Assembly: GCF_028623165.1 (NCBI RefSeq)
Contig: NZ_CP117768.1
Span: 1,054,001-1,118,000 of the forward strand
DNA: 64,000 nt
Direction: 5' to 3'
From: Nostoc sp. UHCC 0926
GTDB taxonomy: Bacteria; Cyanobacteriota; Cyanobacteriia; Cyanobacteriales; Nostocaceae
Part shown: positions 9,229 to 18,658 of the stretch, one piece after another
How the letters are laid out: each line of letters begins with the position of its first letter
Position numbering within the stretch: position 1 is the stretch's first letter
Program-made: the position numbers and the translations under genes
Notes under the pieces: generated by a model
Seen by the model: only the letters and a program-made list of their open reading frames with translations
The model's database searches: none
What the model was told of the DNA's origin: nothing

Positions 9229-10181
9229 TCATTCCCCACAGGTGAGACTATCCAAAACTTGCTGAAATTCTGCTGTGGAAGGAATTGCGATCGCTCTTTT
9301 ATGAAGTATTTTTAGTACAGATGGTTCTTCCATCCCATTTATAACTTCCACAATAGAGCTTGACACTTCTGCAAACCTTGTTTCTAGAACTGTAATTATG
9401 CTTTCTCTAGCATTTTCGACAATACCTTCTTCTTTTGCTAGCCTTTCAATACTAGTTACGTACCGCATTCTATCTGCCTACTCGTAACTTCTTACTTCTG
9501 TTTTAAAACTAAGTGCCAACTCTTTTGGCAAAACCATTATCCAGTCGATAAACCGAAATAGTTCCCGAACATCTTCCCGGCTATATCCCCGTTCATACAG
9601 CCGTCTGACTAGGCTTAGTTTCCACTGTAGCCGATTTTCTGGATTTCGTTGTGTTGCCTTGGTCTTGAGATGCGCCATCACAATTACACCAAAGGGGTTG
9701 GTTGTTTGCTCTAAGGTTTCCCACCCTTGCTCATAGTCCAACAGTTTCACCACAGGGAACTCTAAGCTGACGCGACATCCCCCCAGTTGATAGCTGTAGC
9801 TGGAAGGTCGCCAATTTGCTTGTTCATCCGCTAAAACTGCTAAACTAATAACTCGCTTTTTATGGCGGTCAAACAAACGGTAATTATATGTGTACATCCT
9901 TTCGGCAAATTGGCTGTCATATTGCCCTTGGACTTCCACATGAACCAATACTCAAGCTTCTTCACCATCCAGTAGCCAAACTTTTGCGACTTTATCAACC
10001 AAACGCCGCCCAATTTCTGCATCCGGTTCTAGCTGTTGTAGTTCTGTGTCTAGAAATTCATAAGGTCGTGTCCAGTCGATTTCGGCATAAGCTTGGGTGA
10101 AAAAGAATTCCAGAAAGCGGGGAAAATATAGCTCAATGACTTCTTTCCAAGACTATCGTAATCAGTAAATTGCTCAGTCAT
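9229..10181 (-). pseudogene. Decayed Rpn-type (PD-(D/E)XK) nuclease/putative transposase
   Basis: The ancestral protein can be followed from ATG at 10181 (MTEQFTDYDS) to the stop at 9229, but the frame is broken three times. There is a frameshift near 10155 after the first dozen codons. An in-frame TGA lies just before VLVHVEVQGQYDSQFAERMY, where tryptophan would be expected. An in-frame TAG follows the sequence ending EVRSYE at 9478-9480. The region HVEVQGQYDSQFAERMYTYN is the family's nuclease core (E-x-Q after the usual Asp). The C-terminal part MRYVTSIERLAKEEG resumes in the same frame. This family is mobile and often broken in Nostoc. It ends 4 bp from ureC. Confidence 0.82.
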
Positions 10182-10184
10182 GAA

Positions 10185-11900
10185 TTAAAACAAAAAGTAC
10201 CTCTGCGCCATTGGTAAAACTGTCGCAGGTTCACAAATCAGCAACTCACCATCTGCCCTAACTTCATAGGTTTCTGGATCAACTTCAATGTGGGGTAGTG
10301 CATCATTCAGCTTCATATCCCGCTTACTCAATTGGCGTGTCCCAGAAACTGCAACTGCTGCCTTTTGTAAACCTAGCTGGCTGGGAATTTCTTTCTCTAA
10401 AGCTGCTTGGGAAACAAAAGTTAATGATGTAGCATGACGTGCCCCTGCAAAACTACCAAACATCGGTCGCATATACACTGGTTGCGGTGTGGGAATACTA
10501 GCGTTGGCATCACCCATTTGCGACCATGCAATCATTCCGCCTTTAATCACTATCTCTGGTTTCACACCAAAAAACGCCGATCGCCACAAACATAAATCTG
10601 CTAATTTTCCCTCTTCCACTGAACCCACATATTGAGCAATTCCGTGAGCGATCGCTGGGTTGATAGTGTACTTAGCAACATACCTTTTTGCCCGAAAATT
10701 GTCTGCTCTTTGCTCCGTTCCCTGTGGGTTAAGAGTTCCCCGTTGCACCTTCATTTTGTGAGATGTCTGCCAGGTGCGAATTATCACTTCGCCTACTCTT
10801 CCCATTGCCTGGGAGTCGGAAGAAATCATGCTAAATGCGCCTAAGTCGTGCAAAATGTCTTCAGCAGCAATGGTTTCTCGCCGGATGCGGGACTCGGCAA
10901 AAGCTACATCTTCAGCGATCGCTGGATCAAGGTGATGACATACCATCAACATATCCAGGTGTTCATCTAAGGTGTTGAGGGTGTAAGGGCGTGTAGGGTT
11001 AGTGGAAGATGGCAGGACATTGGCTTGGCTGCAAACTTTGATAATATCTGGTGCGTGTCCGCCGCCTGCGCCTTCAGTGTGGTAGGTGTGGATGGTACGA
11101 TTCTTGAAAGCTGCGATCGTATCTTCCACAAATCCGGCTTCGTTCAGGGTATCAGTATGAATCGCTACTTGCACATCATATTCATCAGCAACACTGAGGC
11201 AAGTATCAATTGCTGCGGGTGTGGTTCCCCAGTCTTCATGAAGTTTTAATCCCATTGCACCGGCGGCTACTTGTTCTACAAGTCCTTGGGGTTGACTAGC
11301 GTTACCTTTGCCCAAAAATCCTAAGTTGACGGGAAAAGCATCAGCAGCTTGCAGCATTCGGTAAATGTTCCAAGGTCCGGGAGTGCAGGTAGTGGCATTT
11401 GTACCCGTAGCTGGGCCAGTACCGCCGCCGATCATGGTGGTAATACCGGAAGCGATCGCAACTTCAATCTGTTGGGGACAAATAAAATGAATATGGGCAT
11501 CAATACCGCCAGCAGTGAGAATCATTCCTTCACCAGCTAAGGCTTCAGTTCCGGGGCCAATAATAATATCTACATTGTCTTGAATATAAGGATTCCCGGC
11601 TTTACCAATTTTGAAAATCTTGCCATCTTTAATGCCAATATCCGCTTTGACAATACCCCACCAATCGAGAATTAAGGCATTGGTAATGACTAAATCTACA
11701 GCACCATCGGCGTTAGAAATGGGGGATTGTCCCATTCCATCTCTAATAACTTTACCACCGCCAAATTTCACTTCGTCGCCGTAGGTGGTGAAATCTTGTT
11801 CAACTTCAATAAATAATTCTGTGTCTGCAAGTCGGATGCGATCGCCTACAGTTGGCCCGTAAGTTTCGGCGTAAGCGCGGCGATCCATTCTGTAACTCAT
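10185..11900 (-). CDS. ureC: Urease subunit alpha (catalytic)
   Basis: This 571-residue protein is the nickel-bearing subunit of urease, which splits urea into ammonia and carbamate. Nickel ligands are H136 and H138 in [14 protein letters not shown], the carbamylated lysine K219 in [12 protein letters not shown], and further histidines in AIHTDTLNE and the GAGGGHAPD loop. The mobile flap cysteine is in MVCHHLD. Length matches bacterial UreC exactly. It is the last gene of the minus-strand cluster ureD-ureA-(ATPase)-ureB-ureC. The accessory genes ureE, ureF and ureG are not in this window and must lie elsewhere for nickel insertion. Confidence 0.98.
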   Translation of the reverse strand: MSYRMDRRAYAETYGPTVGDRIRLADTELFIEVEQDFTTYGDEVKFGGGKVIRDGMGQSPISNADGAVDLVITNALILDWWGIVKADIGIKDGKIFKIGKAGNPYIQDNVDIIIGPGTEALAGEGMILTAGGIDAHIHFICPQQIEVAIASGITTMIGGGTGPATGTNATTCTPGPWNIYRMLQAADAFPVNLGFLGKGNASQPQGLVEQVAAGAMGLKLHEDWGTTPAAIDTCLSVADEYDVQVAIHTDTLNEAGFVEDTIAAFKNRTIHTYHTEGAGGGHAPDIIKVCSQANVLPSSTNPTRPYTLNTLDEHLDMLMVCHHLDPAIAEDVAFAESRIRRETIAAEDILHDLGAFSMISSDSQAMGRVGEVIIRTWQTSHKMKVQRGTLNPQGTEQRADNFRAKRYVAKYTINPAIAHGIAQYVGSVEEGKLADLCLWRSAFFGVKPEIVIKGGMIAWSQMGDANASIPTPQPVYMRPMFGSFAGARHATSLTFVSQAALEKEIPSQLGLQKAAVAVSGTRQLSKRDMKLNDALPHIEVDPETYEVRADGELLICEPATVLPMAQRYFLF

Positions 11901-11962
11901 ATAAAATCCTTTTTTTTAACGCAAAGGGACGCTGAGGGAAGCGCTGAGGTACTCGGAGGTTT

Positions 11963-12268
11963 TTAGAGGTTTCCGTTAATTTTGGCGTTGAAGCCGTAGA
12001 CTTGGCGAGTACCAACAAAGGGGACTAGAGTTATTTCTTTTTCGTCGCCTGGTTCAAAGCGGACTGCGGTTCCGGCGGGGATATCGAGGCGCATTCCTCG
12101 CGCTTTTTCTCTGTCAAAATTTAAGGCGGTGTTAACTTCATAAAAGTGATAGTGTGAACCGACTTGTATAGGGCGATCGCCTGTATTTGAAACTTGCAAT
12201 TTTATAGTTGAGCGACCAACATTTAGTTCAATTTCACCTGCTAGTGTGATAATTTCCCCAGGAATCAT
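11963..12268 (-). CDS. ureB: Urease subunit beta
   Basis: The 101-residue protein has the standard UreB sequence: [16 protein letters not shown] at the start, [38 protein letters not shown] and the terminal [12 protein letters not shown]. It packs against UreC and UreA in the trimer of heterotrimers. The gap to ureC is 62 bp and contains a short repeat (ACGCAAAGGGACGCTGAG). Upstream, ureB is separated from ureA by the foreign-looking ATPase gene, so it may depend on read-through or on a promoter of its own. Confidence 0.97.
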   Translation of the reverse strand: MIPGEIITLAGEIELNVGRSTIKLQVSNTGDRPIQVGSHYHFYEVNTALNFDREKARGMRLDIPAGTAVRFEPGDEKEITLVPFVGTRQVYGFNAKINGNL

Positions 12269-12285
12269 AATTTATTTTTACCAAT

Positions 12286-12420
12286 TTAAATATTTTCTAA
12301 GAAATCGACAAAAAACCCAAAACCTTGAGGACATTGTTCTGCAATGTCTTGATATTTAGCATTTCCTAATATTATTGCATACTTATCAGATGTACCTTCT
12401 ACATAAATCTCAACTTTCAT
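12286..12420 (-). pseudogene. Truncated TOPRIM-like partner of the ATPase
   Basis: A 44-codon frame starts at an ATG that overlaps the stop of the ATPase gene (ATGA) and ends in TAA. Its start, MKVEIYVEGTSDKYAI, is the first strand of a TOPRIM nuclease domain as found in OLD-type and DUF4276-like proteins, with the acidic E in VEG. Full proteins of this kind are about 150 residues or more. Here the sequence runs straight into CPQGFGFFVDFLENI, which could be the original C-terminus, so an internal deletion is likely. It would lack the TOPRIM D-x-D motif and should be inactive. Confidence 0.55.
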
Positions 12421-13598
12421 GGAAGTCGCTCTAATTCATCACTACGGTGTAACTGTTCTATTTCATCTGAGCCAAAATCATCAAGCATATCTATTAAAAC
12501 TTGAGAATTGCCAGGTTTAATAAATTTTGCTTCCCCATTTTCTTTTCTGAGTACAGCAATTTGAGATATGTCAAATTGAGTGAGGAAATAAGAAGCATGA
12601 GTAGCCAAGAAAATTTGGGTGCGTTCAGAAGCTTTTTCAAATAAACCAGCAAGAACAGGAAGGGTTCGAGGATGAACGCCTTGGTCTGGTTCGTCGATAC
12701 AAATTAAAGAAGGTGGATTTGGCTGCACACAAAGACAAATCCAACAAATTAGGCGTAGAATACCATCTGATAAATCAGCAAGGCTAAGGTCTTGATCAAT
12801 TCCTGATTCCTGCCAAAAAGCTATCACTTCTCCTGGCCCACCACGAGCTTTTACTGTCAAACCTTTAAAACCAGGAACCACAGAACGCAAGTGTTGTTGT
12901 AGTTCATCAAATGCTGATCTATGTTCAGTCATTAAGTAATGCAAAATTGAACTTAAATTTCCTGTATCTTCACGTAAAACAGGTTCTTGTTCAATAGGAA
13001 CTAATTTGCGTATTTTATAATTTGCTATATTAAAAGAACTATAAAACTTCCAATCACGAATATATTCACGTAAGTTATATAAATCCTCAAGTGATGGATT
13101 TGTCATTACACTTAAAGCAAGCTGATTAGGCCGCTTTAGCGCAATCTCTTGCTGTGCAATTTTTTTGGTGTCAGGGTCTTGAACAACACCTCTATTACCT
13201 TTAATATCCATATATATATATGGATTAGTGTATTTATCACTAAAAGGTTTAGATGATTCTACACGTTCATAGGAAACTTGAGTTCGACCAACAGGCCCCA
13301 TGAGTTCCCCTAAATATCTAATCCCAACTGGACGACCTGTATCAATTTCTATATCCCATTGAAACTTAGCTGGGCCTGGAATATGAAAAATCTGTTGACC
13401 AATAGAATCAGGAACTATTTCTGCTGGCATATCTTGAGATAAACTTTCTCGTAAAAATCTCAGAAATTCAAACAAACTAGATTTTCCAGCACCATTAGCA
13501 CCAACAATAATTTCTAATGGTTGTAATGGCGCTTCAAAATTACTAAAAGGTCGATAACCTTGAATTTTGACTGATGTTAATCGGTATGGTGATACCAT
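12417..13598 (-). CDS. ABC/SMC-type AAA ATPase (OLD-like), inserted among urease genes
   Basis: This 393-residue protein has a split ABC-type ATPase: Walker A VGANGAGKSSLF near residue 35, signature-like LADLSDGILRLI near 280, Walker B PSLICIDEPDQGVHP near 305, and the switch histidine in LATHASYF. The middle part is helical, without a long coiled coil. It belongs to the AAA_21-type ATPases found in OLD nucleases and defence modules. Directly downstream and overlapping it is a truncated TOPRIM-like frame, the usual partner. It has no known role in urease maturation. Its place between ureA and ureB looks like an insertion into the cluster. Confidence 0.85.
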   Translation of the reverse strand: MVSPYRLTSVKIQGYRPFSNFEAPLQPLEIIVGANGAGKSSLFEFLRFLRESLSQDMPAEIVPDSIGQQIFHIPGPAKFQWDIEIDTGRPVGIRYLGELMGPVGRTQVSYERVESSKPFSDKYTNPYIYMDIKGNRGVVQDPDTKKIAQQEIALKRPNQLALSVMTNPSLEDLYNLREYIRDWKFYSSFNIANYKIRKLVPIEQEPVLREDTGNLSSILHYLMTEHRSAFDELQQHLRSVVPGFKGLTVKARGGPGEVIAFWQESGIDQDLSLADLSDGILRLICWICLCVQPNPPSLICIDEPDQGVHPRTLPVLAGLFEKASERTQIFLATHASYFLTQFDISQIAVLRKENGEAKFIKPGNSQVLIDMLDDFGSDEIEQLHRSDELERLP

Positions 13599-13652
13599 TT
13601 CGTTACCTCTATTCGCCTTATCTCTATTTTTCCTATATTAAGTTCTTTTTCA

Positions 13653-13955
13653 TTAACGAATTGGATTATGTACTGTTACTAACTTTGTGCCATCAAGAAA
13701 AGTTGCTTCTACCTGTACATCATGCACCATTTCAGGTATCCCTTCCATGACATCACCCCGCGTCAATAAAGTTGTACCATAACTCATCAATTCAGCTACA
13801 GTTTGCCCATCTCTTGCCCCTTCTAAAATAGCAGCAGAAATATAAGCAACTGCTTCGGGATAATTCAGTTTTAAACCCCTTTGTTTACGTCTTTCTGCTA
13901 ATAAAGCAGCAGTAAAAATTAATAGCTTATCTTTTTCCTGCGGCGTCAATTGCAT
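13653..13955 (-). CDS. ureA: Urease subunit gamma
   Basis: A 100-residue protein with the full UreA sequence: [20 protein letters not shown], the [20 protein letters not shown] helix, [13 protein letters not shown] and the closing [20 protein letters not shown]. It is the smallest structural subunit and helps trimer packing. It follows ureD by 66 bp; that gap carries a short copy of a repeat (GCCTGCGGCAAGCCGCTACG) widespread in Nostoc genomes. Confidence 0.97.
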   Translation of the reverse strand: MQLTPQEKDKLLIFTAALLAERRKQRGLKLNYPEAVAYISAAILEGARDGQTVAELMSYGTTLLTRGDVMEGIPEMVHDVQVEATFLDGTKLVTVHNPIR

Positions 13956-14021
13956 TCCTATCTCCTCTGTGTTCTCTGCGACTCTGCGGTAGCCTGCGGC
14001 AAGCCGCTACGCGTCTACGTT

Positions 14022-14861
14022 TTAAACCTGCCAAACTCTTGGTATACAATTACCACGATTCAAAAAAGAAACTCGCAGCATCTGCCAAACATTAATAAAC
14101 CAGTTTCTCACCTCAAATGTAGAAGAACCGCGATATCGACACAATAATCCATGTTGTAAGCTGGTAACACCCGCTTCTCCTTCCCCATTCCATAAATTTC
14201 GGGTTTTTTCGACAATTTCTGCTGAAACTGCACCACCAACCCAAACTAGACTACCTACTATTGGTTTTCCAGCCAAGCCGTGGGGACTATGGAAAATGTC
14301 TTCGCTACCCCGTAACCATTGCCGATCAATCCATAAAGGAACATCTTGTTGCCAAATTTCGGTGTGCGATCGCCATTCTCCAAGGTAAAATTTTTCTCCT
14401 CTAGCACTGCGACCAAATCGGGTAATTTCCCAGCCTAACCAACTGGCCCCGGTTGCTAATTCTACCCGTAAATCTTGCCGATAAATCGCACCGTTAAATA
14501 AAATTGTCTCTTGCGGCAACCATTCTAAACAAGCACCAGCGTCAACTTGCATCTGGATGGTTTGTCTAGCTTGTAAGCCATTACTGCGATATATCTTGCT
14601 TGCAACAGCTGTGGTGATTAAAGCTTGGGCTTGGGGTTGGAGGTGGATGTTAGAGGATAAGCGATCGCCTCCCACCATTCCCCCAGCCGTGTGTAAAATT
14701 ACGCTATGACAAACTTTTTCCCCTTCTGGATAGAATGGGCGTTGTACCTTCAGGGGCGCTTGTTGGTGATTGTAAATTAATTGGGTTTTACCCTGGCGAT
14801 CAGCATAGACTAAATTAAGTTTGCCATGCCAACCTTCTGCTGTTTGCGAGTTGCAGGTCAT
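14022..14861 (-). CDS. ureD: Urease accessory protein UreD
   Basis: A 279-residue protein of the UreD/UreH family, which binds the apo-urease and forms the scaffold for UreF and UreG during nickel delivery. Typical segments are YPEGEKVCHSVILHTAGGMV near 45-65 with GGDRL, then TTAVASKIYRSNG, LEWLPQETILFNGA and GWEITRFGRSARGE. The length is normal. It is the first gene of the minus-strand urease cluster, and its upstream region (14862-14935) must hold the promoter, though no clear element is visible. Confidence 0.94.
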   Translation of the reverse strand: MTCNSQTAEGWHGKLNLVYADRQGKTQLIYNHQQAPLKVQRPFYPEGEKVCHSVILHTAGGMVGGDRLSSNIHLQPQAQALITTAVASKIYRSNGLQARQTIQMQVDAGACLEWLPQETILFNGAIYRQDLRVELATGASWLGWEITRFGRSARGEKFYLGEWRSHTEIWQQDVPLWIDRQWLRGSEDIFHSPHGLAGKPIVGSLVWVGGAVSAEIVEKTRNLWNGEGEAGVTSLQHGLLCRYRGSSTFEVRNWFINVWQMLRVSFLNRGNCIPRVWQV

Positions 14862-14935
14862 TTATAAATTCATGATTAAAGTTCAAATATCTTATATTTA
14901 TTTAATGCATTCTTTGGTGCGTTACCTGCAATTTA

Positions 14936-16222
14936 TCATGATTTCTTCGCCAAGATTACATAATCATCTAATGTATAGTTTGACTGATGCTTTTGACCAA
15001 AATAATGTTGCAGTATTGGACTCATATACAGTTTTTTTGGTAATTTTTCTTGAGCAAACTTAGCAAATTCAGCACCGGGCAAAGATGTTCTTGAACCTGT
15101 TGAGGTTAGATATCTATACCAGACTAACTCTAATCCCAGTTCTGCCATAAATTTATCCACTACATTTTTTTCTTGATCTTGGTTTTCAACTTGGTGAATA
15201 TCGTAAATTTTGAATAAATTTTTATCTTGCACAATTAGCAGAATATAACCTGCATTTTTTAAGCTATTGGTAAATATTTGCTTGTAAGTATTATAAGCTT
15301 CAACTCTCTTGGCTGGATCTGCAAAGAAACAGTGAGAAATTACAATAAAGTCGAAAAAGTCTTTTGGTAGATTATTCGATTGAGTTTTCCAAGTAAAAAT
15401 ATCAGTAGTGACAAAGCGGAAGTAAGCATTCACCGTGGTTAGACGTGACTCAATATATCGTCGCCAAAACTGAAGTCCACGAAACTGGAAGGCATCTTGT
15501 TTTTCTAAAGAGTAGTAGGATATATGCATTTGCGGGATATGAAAAAAACCATTACTACTTTGGAGAAATAAAGCTAAACCATAAGCAACTGTTCCTGGGC
15601 CTGCTGCAATATCAAGGATATTAACCTTACTTGGTAGTAAAGCATCCTGGTAAATGAGGAACCAAGCCAAATATATGCAATATACATTTTCTAAAAAATA
15701 CTTCATAAAGTAGACATGAGGAGTTAGACTAAAACGGTAGTCTGGGTCTTGTCCAATTTTTAAGTTATTAATATCCTCAAGAGCGTCTTCTAGCTTAATA
15801 AATAACTGTTTTTCAGGAATCTTACTAAATTCTTCTTTGAGATATTCAACTAGCCTTGATTCAAAATCATCAAATATCCGTTCATCAATACCAGTAGATT
15901 GCAGTTTATATTCATCGTGTTCTATTAAATTAAAAACTTTATAGATATATTTAACAAATTCCTCATCTGGCATTAATATGTGATTAGCTTTTTGCTGAGA
16001 TGCTTCTGTTAGTTGTTTAGTTAAAGTTTCTTTTTCTCGTTTGTATTCTTGGGAATAACGTTCAAGTTGAAGTTTATCCCTAAATAGTTTTTCTAACCAT
16101 GAGAATCTTGCACCTGATTTTTGAATCTCTTGCAATAGTTGGACTGCACGTCGGATATCCCCGCGTTTTAAAGATAATTTTAACTGCTGACTTCGCCACC
16201 AATTTACGATAAGATTATTCAT
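14936..16222 (-). CDS. SAM-dependent methyltransferase-like protein paired with a radical SAM gene
   Basis: A protein of about 428 residues. The first 100 residues are helical and charged, with a coiled-coil-like stretch. The middle holds a class I methyltransferase core whose SAM-binding loop is VNILDIAAGPGTVAYGLAL. FDFIVISHCFFADP follows as motif II. The C-terminal part has no motif I know. The overall pattern recalls the Rsm22-type rRNA methyltransferase-like group, but this is a weak resemblance. I chose ATG 16222, which lies within the last codons of the radical SAM gene (8-bp overlap); the frame is open from 16228. The overlap suggests the two proteins act together. Substrate unknown. 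Confidence 0.65.
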   Translation of the reverse strand: MNNLIVNWWRSQQLKLSLKRGDIRRAVQLLQEIQKSGARFSWLEKLFRDKLQLERYSQEYKREKETLTKQLTEASQQKANHILMPDEEFVKYIYKVFNLIEHDEYKLQSTGIDERIFDDFESRLVEYLKEEFSKIPEKQLFIKLEDALEDINNLKIGQDPDYRFSLTPHVYFMKYFLENVYCIYLAWFLIYQDALLPSKVNILDIAAGPGTVAYGLALFLQSSNGFFHIPQMHISYYSLEKQDAFQFRGLQFWRRYIESRLTTVNAYFRFVTTDIFTWKTQSNNLPKDFFDFIVISHCFFADPAKRVEAYNTYKQIFTNSLKNAGYILLIVQDKNLFKIYDIHQVENQDQEKNVVDKFMAELGLELVWYRYLTSTGSRTSLPGAEFAKFAQEKLPKKLYMSPILQHYFGQKHQSNYTLDDYVILAKKS

Positions 16223-17153
16223 AACCAAATCCCTCTTTACCTTCCATAATTTCTACACCTGGAAGCCGAGAAACTAACTTTTTTTTAAATTTCATATAGC
16301 TTAATTTCTCATTCTCATACCACCAAGCGTATTTTTGCTTAATTTCTTCAGCTTCTTGGCGAGTTGATGCCATAAGAGAACGACTCTGGCTAGGATGAAA
16401 AGCTTGAATTACAACTCTATCGGCGATGGCTAGTTTGTCAATAAAAGCAGCTTCATCAGTTGCTAAAGTAGGAAGTAGAGGGGTAATAGTGATAGAAATT
16501 TTTGGAAGAAAACCTTTGAAATAATCAATACTGTGTTTAATTTTAGTGATAGCATTTAGTCTGGCTTTAATACTAGGCGATCGCGGTTCAAAATCTTTTC
16601 TCACTAATTCGCTACCAGTGGGAATGCTCATATTAATTCGCAATCGCTTAAATCGTTGTAAATAATCAATATCTCTAGTAATAATTGGGCTACGAGTTTG
16701 AATCACCAAAGTTGGAGTTGGATAACCGTCAATACTCACATCAAGCATTACATCCAATAATCGACGAGTCAGTTGATGTTTAGACTCAAGTGGTTGATAA
16801 GGATCAGTAACACTACTCATGTATATACTAGGAGGAATCTGGGGATTTTTTTCATACCATTTTTTTAATTCTTTCGCTAAAATCTCAGCAGCATTTTCTT
16901 TAAAAATTACCCATTTACCCCAGTCTTCGCGCATTTGAGCATTAGGGGAAAATGCAGCAGCATAGCAATAACTACAACCGTATTGACATCCCCTGTAAGG
17001 ATTTAGAGTAAAATCATAATCACCAATAAAACCAGTAGCTTTTGTTAAGAGTGATTTAGCATTTTGTACATAAACATTAACATCTCCAAACTTTTCTAGA
17101 ACTAATTTGGTGGGAGTGCATTCGCAATAACCTTCATATTTTGGTTGTGCCAT
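16215..17153 (-). CDS. Radical SAM protein, spore photoproduct lyase-like group
   Basis: A 312-residue radical SAM enzyme. The 4Fe-4S cluster motif CX3CX2C is in RGCQYGCSYCYAAAF near residue 55, preceded by DFTLNPYRGC. Then come SSVTDPYQPLE and IQTRSPIITRDIDYL, and the NMSIPTGSE strand, as in the PA0069/SplB-like subgroup. These enzymes make a 5-prime-deoxyadenosyl radical; the substrate of this subgroup is not established. The stop overlaps the methyltransferase-like gene that follows, so the pair is probably translationally coupled. No tandem C-terminal cysteine domain is visible. Confidence 0.87.
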   Translation of the reverse strand: MAQPKYEGYCECTPTKLVLEKFGDVNVYVQNAKSLLTKATGFIGDYDFTLNPYRGCQYGCSYCYAAAFSPNAQMREDWGKWVIFKENAAEILAKELKKWYEKNPQIPPSIYMSSVTDPYQPLESKHQLTRRLLDVMLDVSIDGYPTPTLVIQTRSPIITRDIDYLQRFKRLRINMSIPTGSELVRKDFEPRSPSIKARLNAITKIKHSIDYFKGFLPKISITITPLLPTLATDEAAFIDKLAIADRVVIQAFHPSQSRSLMASTRQEAEEIKQKYAWWYENEKLSYMKFKKKLVSRLPGVEIMEGKEGFGYE

Positions 17154-17472
17154 GTGAATCCTGATATTTATTGAGAGTGAATTAACGCACCCTACTTCTT
17201 ATGATTCCCATTTTTATTTTTAAATGCTCTGTCATAAAATCGGTTGAGTGGGTTTAAGGTATGTAAGGGGGTTGTTTCAGGATTAATTTGGCTCATGGGT
17301 TTTTATGTAAAGGTAGAAGATCGTGCGATCGCTGTAGTTCAGAAAAGCGATACGAACTGTGCATCAGTTTTGTGTTGAAGAAATTGAACTGCAAAGACCC
17401 AAAAATAATTGCGATATTGAGAATTAACCTGTTACTTAGGTCTATTTCCAGGGAAACATAGAACTGTAACCC
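17154..17472 (+). other. Intergenic region between divergent genes
   Basis: This 319-bp region separates the divergent radical SAM and ParA genes and must contain both promoters. I see one near-HIP1 site (GTGCGATCGC) and no clear hairpin, operator or small gene. Confidence 0.4.
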
Positions 17473-18357
17473 ATGAAATGCATCAATCTACCAGAAATTA
17501 TGACAGCTAAAGTGATAAGCATTTGCAACCTCAAAGGTGGAGTTGGCAAAACTACCATCGTCATGGCATTAGCGGAATATTTAGCAGGCGATACCATGTA
17601 TGGTAAGCGAGTGCTGGTTATTGACCTTGATCCTCAAAGTAATTTGACTAGTGCTTTAATGTCTGAAGAGGTTTGGGAAAAAGAATTTGAAAGTAAAAAT
17701 TTGACATTGCCTTATTTATTTAAAGATCCTGAATATTTTTTAGAAAATCTTAAAAGCGAAAATTTTATAGTTAAACACAATGTTTCAAATGTCAGAAACA
17801 GAAATTCTTTTGCCCAGTTACATATGATACCTAGTAGTCCAAGGCTATTTGAAATTCAGGAAGAATTGCCATCGGGTTATTATTCTTTTAACTTGAAACC
17901 TGTTGAGCTTCTTCGTACAATTCTCAAATCCTTATTGAATAATTATGACTATATTTTAATAGACTGTGCCCCAAATATTAACACAATAGTTAAAAGTGCA
18001 TTTCTAGCTAGTAATGCTTGTATAATACCCTGTGTACCAAACCGAATGTCAATTCATGGATTAGAGTTATTACTTAAACATATTGAAAAACTTAATAGAG
18101 ATTATGTACATAAATTAAAAGTAGTAGGAACTTTAATTTCGCGTTATAACCGAACTATAGCCCAAACTGAACAGTTAAACTCAATTATTGTCAACCCTTT
18201 CTATCCACCAGTTTTGGAAACCAAAATTCTAGAAAGAGCAAAAATTGCAGAAGGGTTAGAATTGAACAATTATTTGACATATAAACAAAAATATGATGAT
18301 TCTCATGATTCTATGATGAAGTTAACTAAAGAATTTATTCAACGAGTAGGTAGATAA
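17473..18357 (+). CDS. ParA/Soj-family ATPase
   Basis: A 294-residue P-loop ATPase of the ParA/MinD class. The deviant Walker A is CNLKGGVGKTTIV with the signature lysine, followed by VLVIDLDPQSNLTSAL (Walker A-prime) and ILIDCAPNINTIVKSA (Walker B). ParA proteins position DNA or large complexes by binding non-specific DNA in the ATP state. A second start at 17500 (MTAKVISICN) is closer to typical ParA N-termini. The following small gene starts inside the stop codon (TAATG) and was presumably the partner, but it is split by an insertion sequence. AT content is higher than in neighbouring housekeeping genes, which hints at plasmid or island origin. Confidence 0.88.
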   Translation: MKCINLPEIMTAKVISICNLKGGVGKTTIVMALAEYLAGDTMYGKRVLVIDLDPQSNLTSALMSEEVWEKEFESKNLTLPYLFKDPEYFLENLKSENFIVKHNVSNVRNRNSFAQLHMIPSSPRLFEIQEELPSGYYSFNLKPVELLRTILKSLLNNYDYILIDCAPNINTIVKSAFLASNACIIPCVPNRMSIHGLELLLKHIEKLNRDYVHKLKVVGTLISRYNRTIAQTEQLNSIIVNPFYPPVLETKILERAKIAEGLELNNYLTYKQKYDDSHDSMMKLTKEFIQRVGR

Positions 18358-18658
18358 TGGAAGGCTCACAAATTGCAAACTTATTAAGGGCGATCGCAGA
18401 AGTTGTAGAATCTGATCCAAAACTTGCCAAGGCTGTAGAAAAATGTCTAACTAACAGTTTAAACGTTCAAAAAAGTAAAGATTCATCCGATGCAACACCA
18501 AAGCAGTTAGACGCTAATAAAACTATCGAAAATGGCGATATTATCATAACTGAATGTCGGCAAATTTTGCGCGAACAGGGTGAAGAACAACTGAAGCTTT
18601 ACTTAACTAAGCTAGGAGAACAGGTTAGAGGATGTTTGGAAAGTATTAAAGGAATGAA

